Assembly (NCBI GenBank): GCA_016840025.1
Contig: JAEOTF010000391.1
Coordinates: forward strand, 1 to 22,413
DNA: 22,413 nucleotides
DNA from: Candidatus Hodarchaeota archaeon
GTDB lineage: Archaea; Asgardarchaeota; Heimdallarchaeia; Hodarchaeales; YT1-039
Direction of reading: 5' to 3'
The notes below the pieces were generated by a model, which did no database searches, was not told the origin of the DNA, and saw only the letters and a list, made by a program, of their open reading frames with translations. Positions 16,209 through 22,413 of the stretch are shown piece by piece; positions within the stretch are counted from its first letter, which is position 1, and each line of letters opens with the position of its first letter. A program made the position numbers and the translations under genes.

Positions 16209-16843
16209 CTATCTCTTTTTAGTGATATAGATCGTTATAAACAGTATCCCTATTGGTGTAATTCCTATTAATAACATGAAATTGTCGAATTCTGGAGTAA
16301 CAACCTCATAAAAAGTCTTGAAGGTCCCATCCCAACTTGGATTGTCATTCCATAGGCCACCACTGTACACATCACTTAGTGAAAGTGCCCAACCAAATCG
16401 ATCATCAGTTGTCACGTATGTAGGATCCTTCACGAAAATATAGTAAGTTGAAGATATAGTGATACTAATAGGCGTAAATGTGAAATTAACCCAACTCTGT
16501 TCAGTTTCTGCTAATCCTGATAAGTCAATAGTGCCATTTGCTAGAGGGCTACTCCCATCAGCAGCATCATCTACCAATATTCTAAAATATCTACCGGTAG
16601 GATCTTCCGTATTGGTGTTATAGACAAAAATACTTACTCCTGCAATACTATCGACTGAGGGAGTGAAATTTTGCCAAACATAAGCATTATTTATCCCTAC
16701 ACCTGTATCCCAAGCTGTTTGTTGTTGATCAATAACAAGGGCATTAATGCTGCTGCGGATGGTATATATAGATCACTCCTACTGAAACTTACTAGCAGAA
16801 ATAATGTACAGATTAATATACACAAAATAGAATTCTTTTTCAA
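16209..16843 (-). pseudogene. Frameshifted secreted membrane-anchored protein
   Basis: The frame ending at 16209 is open upstream to a TGA at 16773-16775 and has no good start of its own (a TTG at 16577 lies inside conserved-looking sequence). It reads VIDQQQTAWDTGVGINNAYV, a beta-rich extracellular domain, then a C-terminal helix (MLLIGITPIGILFITIYI) and KKR. In another frame directly upstream, TTG 16843 begins a textbook signal peptide (KKNSILCILICTLFLLVSFS), with GGTG six bases before it as ribosome binding site. Joining the two needs one extra base or two fewer, somewhere in about 16740-16790 near the TATATATA and GCAGCAGCA runs. Either the gene carries a frameshift or the assembly lost a base here. 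The function of the domain is unknown; it is likely a surface protein. Confidence 0.65.
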
Positions 16844-17013
16844 GCTTAACACCTTTTAGAGTTCCATTTAGAATCTTCATTTTAAGATATTTCTTCATTA
16901 ATATTGAATTTTCAATTAACTCTTTTTCAAATACCTATCAATAAATGACCCAAAATACTACCAAATAAACATGCTTAAGGAAATTAGAAAGATGTCCGTT
17001 GAGTTCTAACAAC

Positions 17014-17703
17014 TCAAGTTCTTCGGATTAAGTCGACAAAACCTAAAGCCATGATGGTTGTTATTAATGTTCTACCCGAATAGAAGAGGAGCTTGAAATC
17101 ATCAAAAGGCCAAACAAAGAGTAATAAAGCATACCCAAAGAAGTGAATTGAGATTAAAAGGGAGGATAATGCTTGGGTTTCACGGAAGTGCATAATGAAG
17201 AGGAAAGCAAGTACAAAAGAAGCGGGTATCAATAATTCAACAACATACCATGACATATTGTTATTTTGGGTATAAGGTTTATCGAGAAGTTCCCCCAACA
17301 TTATGAAATTAAGTAGTGTGTCTTCAGGTAAAACAAAGGCATATAAGTAACTCCCAACACCATACAGTAGAGCATATCCAATTGGAATTCCGTAAATATA
17401 TGTAGGTTTCTCTGTAAATAAAGGTAAGATCCCTTTAAGAATTAATGCCATTGTAATAGCTCCACCGAGATTTACATATATCCATAATAGTGGCTGAACG
17501 TCGTTTCCCTCAGGAATAATCAACGAATATAGAATAAATACAATGAAATGCCCAATGGCGTATGTAAACATACCTATCCCCCATTCCAGACGTTGTTGTT
17601 TTTCTGTTCTTTTCCAATCATACAATAACAAACTAGAAACAACAAATGCGACTATAGAACTTAACAAAGAGGCAACAGCAATTAAGTCATTATCACTAGC
17701 CAT
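17014..17703 (-). CDS. Seven-helix integral membrane protein of unknown function
   Basis: A 229-residue protein with seven hydrophobic segments: about 7-28, 43-64, 73-96, 105-123, 152-171, 178-198 and 207-225. No catalytic motif or known domain was recognised. The layout, with short loops and seven helices, resembles 7TM sensor modules, but no signalling domain is attached. A good Shine-Dalgarno-like GAGGT (plus-strand 17710-17714) lies seven bases before the ATG. It lies alone between the frameshifted surface protein and the longin-like gene, all on the minus strand, with gaps of 170 bases on either side. Confidence 0.7.
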   Translation of the reverse strand: MASDNDLIAVASLLSSIVAFVVSSLLLYDWKRTEKQQRLEWGIGMFTYAIGHFIVFILYSLIIPEGNDVQPLLWIYVNLGGAITMALILKGILPLFTEKPTYIYGIPIGYALLYGVGSYLYAFVLPEDTLLNFIMLGELLDKPYTQNNNMSWYVVELLIPASFVLAFLFIMHFRETQALSSLLISIHFFGYALLLFVWPFDDFKLLFYSGRTLITTIMALGFVDLIRRT

Positions 17704-17875
17704 ATTTCTACCTCACTCAAACATCAATTATTGAAGGAACTCCTTTAATAAAATATTTAGGGCAAATAAGATACACAGTCATAAATTGGAAAGTAAGTTT
17801 TTGTAATTTATTTCCATTTCTTCACAAACTGTGTTATATAAAAGTAATTACGAAATTAAAAAAGAATTTTGATAG

Positions 17876-18943
17876 TTAGAAAGCGTCTAGTTTTCTCCAT
17901 GCAGAGGCTTTTTTAGCAAATAACTCGTTATCTGCTATTGAGGGATCTATTGTATTGGTTATAAATGTCACTATTAGCTCAAATAAATCTTTATTAATAT
18001 CTTTTCTTAAAATCTCCAATGCTTTTTTCGTCACTTCTTCTTTGTTATAAAGATCAAGAATAGTACCAACTCTAGATGTGAAATAATTCATCCTTGTTGC
18101 GATAACATACTCCCTCGAGCTCTGGTCAGTAATCTCTTTCACGTCTTTGATTAGAGTTGAAATAAATCTGTTTGCTTGCCCCTTAAATTTGCTTTTACCA
18201 TCCAAATGAAAGGTTCTCCATCCTTCCTTTTCATAAAATTTGGCTAATTTCTTAGGGATTCCGATCAATTCATATGAGTCAATGATAGTATCTTCGATCC
18301 AATATTTAATCTCAATGCGTCTATGGGGAGAGAATTGTTCAAGTGTAGCGACTATAATTTTAGTTTGTCCTTTATCTCCAACTATAGCAAGTTTATCTCC
18401 TTGAATAACAGAGGTAATAACCTTATCACAGTCTTTTCCCAGTATTTTGAACAATAAATTGAGACTTGGAGTAATACCAAGATCAGAAATAGTCAAACTC
18501 AGATTTACACGAAAGATATGGAGAATTTTTGATTGAAAGCTTTCAAAATGTTCCATATCGAATACATCTGAAGATTCGAGTATTGGTCGATATTCTGCTT
18601 CAAACTCATATAATATCCTATCAAACAATGACGTTAATGCTTTTTCATCAGAAATATCTTTTTTCGTTGAAATACAAGCTAATAGATCATTTTTTTTGTA
18701 TTGATTAAGAATTAGCTCACCCAATTGAATTTTTCGAATTGGTCTTTTAGAAACTTCGGTAGCAAACGAAGCTATTGCGCTTATAAAACCTGGAAATAAC
18801 TTGTTATCAATTTGATCTGTTTTATCCTTTTCAAATGAAGTCTGAAAGAGACAGAGACCAGAATCTAGCACTATCCAAATTTGTTGAATAGGTATGCCGT
18901 CTATTTCAGGTTGCGACATTGCCGACTGTATAATTGTTAGCAC
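17876..18943 (-). CDS. Longin-like domain protein, Asgard type
   Basis: A protein of 355 residues from GTG 18943, or 347 from ATG 18919 (MSQPEIDGIPIQQIW). The N-terminal 100 or so residues, from IQQIWIVLDSGLCLFQTSF through LFPGFISAIASFATEV, IRKIQLGEL, DLLACISTK and FDRILYEFEAEYRPIL, follow the strand-strand-helix-strand-strand-strand-helix order of longin/roadblock-like domains and resemble many Asgard proteins of this class. The rest (about 130-355) is mixed alpha/beta followed by helices, and is unrecognised. Longin domains bind small GTPases or membranes in eukaryotic trafficking complexes. The gene is divergent from, and 310 bases away from, a Rab-type GTPase gene, so it may act with it (inference). 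Confidence 0.55.
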   Translation of the reverse strand: MLTIIQSAMSQPEIDGIPIQQIWIVLDSGLCLFQTSFEKDKTDQIDNKLFPGFISAIASFATEVSKRPIRKIQLGELILNQYKKNDLLACISTKKDISDEKALTSLFDRILYEFEAEYRPILESSDVFDMEHFESFQSKILHIFRVNLSLTISDLGITPSLNLLFKILGKDCDKVITSVIQGDKLAIVGDKGQTKIIVATLEQFSPHRRIEIKYWIEDTIIDSYELIGIPKKLAKFYEKEGWRTFHLDGKSKFKGQANRFISTLIKDVKEITDQSSREYVIATRMNYFTSRVGTILDLYNKEEVTKKALEILRKDINKDLFELIVTFITNTIDPSIADNELFAKKASAWRKLDAF

Positions 18944-19253
18944 CCCTGTGAATCTTAATCAAATATTGGATTAAATGATCTATTTTTTGTCACTTGTTAA
19001 GGAACTTATTAACTTTGCAGATCAATAAACGAGTACAAATTTAATGAAAATTAGTTCAAATGATAAGTCATAGTAAGATGAATTCTTAATTCCCCTTTCT
19101 TCCATTTTCAATCCATTACTGTTACTAGGAGGTTCATTTGATTTCACAATTGCTTTATATTGGATATTAAATAAAAGAAAATTATTGTAACTTATCGTAA
19201 ATATGATCAATAAAGAATCATAAAATAGTTCTATTATACGTAGAGGAATCTAG
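18944..19253. other. Divergent intergenic region between longin-like and Rab-type genes
   Basis: It should hold both promoters. On the plus strand CATAAAATAG (about 19219-19228) is a TATA-like box about 30 bases before ATG 19254, and AGAGG at 19242-19246 is a ribosome-binding candidate. On the minus strand no clear TATA box was picked. A 62-codon minus-strand frame at 19022-19210 has no domain or good start context and is probably not a gene. Confidence 0.45.
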
Positions 19254-20945
19254 ATGGATTTATTAGCAAATTGGGGAATTGTTGTTACAAAAGATGATGA
19301 TAAGGTTGATATACTCTGGTATTATAATATACCAACTGCAGTGGTCCCCCAATTAGTCGCTAAATTGTCAGCAAGCTTAGATTCCTTAATTTATAAGGGT
19401 CCTGAGAATGAAATCATTTCAGTGTTTTTTGAAGTTTCTGAACCAATAACTGAACTATTTATTATTATTTTAGCGGACAATCATTTTTTTATATGTACAA
19501 ATCCACTAATCACCAGTAAGATGTTAAGGGAAGCCGAAATACCACCTGATGTCAGCCAACTTTTAACTGGAATGTTAGTTGCACAAGCAACAATTTTCTA
19601 TTCATCATTATGGCCTGTAGTCCAAACAGAGATTAAACGAAAAATAGACAATATTTTCCAAGAAGGATTAAAACAAACGGGGCAGAATATAACTGCTGTA
19701 GGTAATGGTTCTATTAGTTTATCGGAGTTGTTGCTCCCTGATCTAATCTTTCTCCATTCATTTGTCAGAAAAGAATTAATAACTATATTACATCCCAAAA
19801 AACGTAAATCTTGGATATATTGTACAGGAAAATTGGGTAATCCCGTTCATTTTCATTTTCCTGTGAAAGTTGAGTACCCTAAATTGCATTTGGTCATAGC
19901 TATTTACAAATTTGTGTCTAAACTCATTGATATATTGCCAAAATCTTTAATTATTGGTCAAGACTCACTAATGTCCATAAATTTCCTTTTTGGTGAAGAT
20001 AATACCATTATTACCAATAATCTTAATCTGTTAGAGACTACAACTGTACTGGATGCGATAGAAAAACTTCCAGATGATATTCGGCTTGATGTGATACCCT
20101 CTATATCTAACTATTATTATTCAAGAGCTATTGACATTATTACCAATGATCTTCGATCCATATCTTATATAAAAGTCGCAAGCGGATTAGAGAATGGGAG
20201 CGGGGCTCTAGCAGATCTTCTAATACAACAACAGACTTATCAAAAATCTGAAGAGAAAAAAGCAATAATAAATCTGATATTACTGGAAGCTGAGGAAGAA
20301 TTAAACAACTTCTTAAAAGATAGCGCCCCAGCAGCTTCTGCGACACAATTGAAGTTAGTTCTATTGGGTGATGGAGCTGTTGGCAAAACAACGTCAAAAC
20401 ATGTTTTCATGGGAAATCCCTATCGGCTTCACTATCAAGCTACACTTGGGGTTGATTTTTCTTCTCTTGATATAAAAATTGAACGACACAAGTTTCAAGC
20501 ACAAATCTGGGATCTAGCGGGGCAACAGAAGTATAAACAGATACGTGCCACCTTCTATAAGGGAACCTCGGGTGCTCTAATTATGTTTGATCTTTCACGT
20601 CCCGAAACTATGGCAAGCATAGAGAATTGGATAGAAGAATTATACTCTCATACCTCTAAATCCATTCCACTCATCATTTTTGGTAATAAGAAAGATCTTC
20701 GGAATGAAGGATTACCAGGAGTTACAGATGAAGAAGCAGTTGAATTTGTGGAGCAATTGAAACATCAGGTAGACCCCGAGGATCGGGTGAAAATAAGTTA
20801 CCTCCCTGGTTCTGCTAAAACAGGTGAAAACCTTAAATTGGCTTTTCACCTTATTACTTGTAGAGCAGCAGGTGGATTTTTCCAAAGTTATGTTGGAAGA
20901 ATTGCAGAGGTAATAAAAGATAACAACAATGGGACAGATAAATAG
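19254..20945 (+). CDS. Rab-type small GTPase fused to two probable longin-like domains
   Basis: A 563-residue chimera. Residues 366-545 are a Rab/Ras GTPase with all G motifs: G1 GDGAVGKT (372-379), switch I Thr in YQATLGVDFS, G3 WDLAGQQKY (419-427, with the Gln needed for hydrolysis), G4 GNKKD (477-481) and G5 SAK (520-522). The N-terminal 365 residues contain two segments (about 5-125 and 185-305) that each show strands, a helix, more strands and final helices, in the order of longin/roadblock folds; this is read by eye. A charged helical linker (QQQTYQKSEEKK onward, 326-355) joins them to the GTPase. No C-terminal prenylation Cys is present (end NNNGTDK), as is usual in archaea, so membrane contact would need the N-terminal part. 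It probably acts as a molecular switch on membranes or scaffolds. Confidence 0.85.
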   Translation: MDLLANWGIVVTKDDDKVDILWYYNIPTAVVPQLVAKLSASLDSLIYKGPENEIISVFFEVSEPITELFIIILADNHFFICTNPLITSKMLREAEIPPDVSQLLTGMLVAQATIFYSSLWPVVQTEIKRKIDNIFQEGLKQTGQNITAVGNGSISLSELLLPDLIFLHSFVRKELITILHPKKRKSWIYCTGKLGNPVHFHFPVKVEYPKLHLVIAIYKFVSKLIDILPKSLIIGQDSLMSINFLFGEDNTIITNNLNLLETTTVLDAIEKLPDDIRLDVIPSISNYYYSRAIDIITNDLRSISYIKVASGLENGSGALADLLIQQQTYQKSEEKKAIINLILLEAEEELNNFLKDSAPAASATQLKLVLLGDGAVGKTTSKHVFMGNPYRLHYQATLGVDFSSLDIKIERHKFQAQIWDLAGQQKYKQIRATFYKGTSGALIMFDLSRPETMASIENWIEELYSHTSKSIPLIIFGNKKDLRNEGLPGVTDEEAVEFVEQLKHQVDPEDRVKISYLPGSAKTGENLKLAFHLITCRAAGGFFQSYVGRIAEVIKDNNNGTDK

Positions 20946-20965
20946 AACTAGGAAATATCCTGAGG

Positions 20966-21799
20966 TTAAACTTCAGCTACAATCCACCCCCAATATTGAT
21001 AATATGTGCTAATATTTTGCTTTAGAAAATATTCTATATTTAAATCAAGTAATTTTAATCGCTCTTCATAATAATTCTTCGGCCATAGACCCGCAGATTG
21101 CGCGGGGATACCATAAAATGCTTTCAGCTCGTCACTATTCATTTTTTTGGATAATATACCTTTATGGATATTCCTGAATCCCAAATCGTCCAATATATCC
21201 GGGAGAACCGCTACATCGATAATTCGACGACCATACGGTGCATATTTTTCACCAGCTTCTTTTACTCGGAAAAATAGGTCATTATCTGCGTTTTGGTTTT
21301 CTAAAGCGTCGATTTCATAAATACCTATTAAATAATTCATTCCTACTGTACCTTTTTTTACTAATATGTCATAAGCAGTTTTCAATGTCCTTTCGGGTTC
21401 TGGGACAAGAAAAATAGTCGCATTATACATCACTGAATCTAATTTGTGATCTATATGCATATTGAATTCATTAGCATCACATAATAGGAATTTTATATTT
21501 GGAAGGTCTTCTTTTTCAAGTCTTGCTTGAGCTATCCCTAACATCTTTTCTGATGAGTCAATACCTATGACTAGTCCATTGTTATCGACAATTTTTTGTA
21601 GTACAAAACTAGAGGTGCCTGTTCCACATCCCACATCACAAACTTTCATTCCTTTCTGGAGTTTACATAAATCAGCTAATTTAGTAGTTAAATAATTGAA
21701 TAATCCATATTTTTGCTCAAACTGATCGTAGAGATTTGCTGATTTATCGAAATTTTTCCGAACAATTGCTTTGATAGTATTAGATTGTCGAGTTATCAT
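20966..21799 (-). CDS. Class I SAM-dependent methyltransferase
   Basis: A 277-residue methyltransferase. Motif I is VCDVGCGTGTSS (about 53-64) and the acidic residue binding the ribose of SAM is D81 in VIGIDSSEKML; LLCDANEF is the adenine-contacting motif. The N-terminus, FDKSANLYDQFEQKYGLFNY, resembles UbiE/BioC-like enzymes, and the C-terminal 100 residues are a helical extension with EYFLKQNISTYYQYWGW at the end. The acceptor (small molecule, lipid or protein) is not evident. It is convergent with the Rab-type gene, with 20 bases between stops. A TATA-like GTATTTAAAGC at 21817-21826 (minus strand) sits about 20-27 bases before the ATG, fitting a leaderless message. Confidence 0.82.
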   Translation of the reverse strand: MITRQSNTIKAIVRKNFDKSANLYDQFEQKYGLFNYLTTKLADLCKLQKGMKVCDVGCGTGTSSFVLQKIVDNNGLVIGIDSSEKMLGIAQARLEKEDLPNIKFLLCDANEFNMHIDHKLDSVMYNATIFLVPEPERTLKTAYDILVKKGTVGMNYLIGIYEIDALENQNADNDLFFRVKEAGEKYAPYGRRIIDVAVLPDILDDLGFRNIHKGILSKKMNSDELKAFYGIPAQSAGLWPKNYYEERLKLLDLNIEYFLKQNISTYYQYWGWIVAEV

Positions 21800-21903
21800 G
21801 AAGTGTAAAACACCTGCTTTAAATACTGTCGTAGATCAATTTATCCTATTTTTATTCTTGACGCTGAGCGATGATATAACTCGCAAAAAAGGTTGGTACG
21901 ATT

Positions 21904-22413
21904 TTACTTTTTAATTAACTCTAGATACTGAAAAATAAACTTATGAATCTGATTCCAATCTCTGAAGTCATTTTTGTTGGAATAGTCGATTTTTGATGCA
22001 CCACGAGCCTTTGATGCCAATTTTAACATCCTTCTATCAATAAAGCCCATTTTTGTAGTTTCTGAAAAATCAAATACTCCACCAAAAGCATCATAAAGAT
22101 CAGCGTGAATTCCTAGTTCTTTTATTAGAGTTTCTAAGTAATCTTCCTTCGCTGTATTACAACCTTCAGGCGTACTAGCATCACCACAACTAACAAACAA
22201 GCCTAACTTTGTTTTTTTCGTTTCCAGAGCATTTTTATTTATTTTTAGGAATTTTTTTGCTTCCTTCGTCCATTTCCCAATTTTTATTCCTGATCCTACT
22301 ATTAAGCCATCAAATTCCACTATAGAAGGCCATTCTTTTTCTTCAGTTTTACGAAGGTTGATAATATGAGTTTCTATATTCTCTTTTTCAATAATCTCTG
22401 CAATTTTCTGCCC
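21904..22413 (-). CDS. Flavodoxin-domain protein (HemG/flavodoxin_5-like), N-terminus outside window
   Basis: The frame stays open to the window edge: upstream of a GTG at 22320 it reads GQKIAEIIEKENIETHIINL, the region after the FMN phosphate-binding loop of flavodoxins, so the GTG is internal and the first 10-15 residues are missing. Visible blocks are DGLIVGSGIKIGKWTKEAKK (second FMN-binding strand and loop) and LGLFVSCGDASTP, typical of the protoporphyrinogen oxidase HemG-like flavodoxin domain (PF12724). It should bind FMN and transfer electrons. In archaea lacking other heme genes the physiological role is often not heme synthesis, so no pathway is claimed. 170 codons are present. Confidence 0.8.
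   Translation of the reverse strand, partial: GQKIAEIIEKENIETHIINLRKTEEKEWPSIVEFDGLIVGSGIKIGKWTKEAKKFLKINKNALETKKTKLGLFVSCGDASTPEGCNTAKEDYLETLIKELGIHADLYDAFGGVFDFSETTKMGFIDRRMLKLASKARGASKIDYSNKNDFRDWNQIHKFIFQYLELIKK

Noticed and set aside
16671..16859. 62-codon plus-strand frame
   Set aside because: It lies opposite the frameshifted secreted-protein gene, whose signal peptide and domain explain this stretch better.
19022..19210. 62-codon minus-strand frame between the longin-like and Rab-type genes
   Set aside because: Low complexity, no domain, no good ribosome binding site, and it lies where both divergent promoters are expected.
22318..22320. GTG as the start of the flavodoxin-domain gene
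   Set aside because: The frame continues upstream to the window edge with flavodoxin-like sequence, so the gene is cut by the window rather than starting here.
1..22413. CRISPR array, insertion sequence or tRNA
   Set aside because: No regularly spaced direct repeats, transposase-like ORF, terminal inverted repeats or T-loop-like tRNA motif was seen on reading both strands.

Overview
The window looks like AT-rich archaeal DNA, most likely from an Asgard archaeon and possibly the Heimdallarchaeia side of that group (the finer placement is a guess). The evidence is a full Rab/Ras-type small GTPase domain fused behind a long N-terminal region, a second stand-alone longin-like protein beside it, and another divergent P-loop GTPase with a large C-terminal domain. 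Several genes also have a TATA-like box about 25-30 bases before the start codon, as in leaderless archaeal genes, and several start on GTG or TTG. No tRNA, rRNA or CRISPR array was seen.

Left edge (1-5225, + strand): the tail of a BrxD-type (DUF2791) ATPase gene, a 78-residue coiled-coil/antitoxin-like ORF, and two tandem paralogues of the Lhr-like DEAH helicase BrxHI. This pair is known from type 2 BREX and related defence loci; the rest of the locus lies outside the window. The first helicase copy is cut by a single in-frame TAG, while the second is intact. A 17-codon remnant of a second BrxD C-terminus sits directly before the first helicase, so the locus has been duplicated and rearranged.

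Middle (5253-14822): mostly housekeeping or accessory single genes. These are a DinB-family protein, an M20 metallopeptidase, a TetR regulator with an obvious palindromic operator at its start codon followed by an integral-membrane DUF1295/5-alpha-reductase-like enzyme, a Cys-rich DUF3795 protein, a GNAT acetyltransferase, a surface-anchored six-bladed NHL beta-propeller of clearly higher GC, a HepT/MntA (HEPN/MNT) toxin-antitoxin pair, and an M3 oligoendopeptidase F.

Right part (15004-20945): a group of eukaryote-like signalling genes. It holds a divergent GTPase, a frameshifted secreted protein, a seven-helix membrane protein, a longin-like protein, and, divergently from the last, a 563-residue protein with two probable longin-like segments and a C-terminal Rab-type GTPase. 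The window closes with a class I SAM methyltransferase and the C-terminal part of a flavodoxin-domain protein that runs off the right edge.
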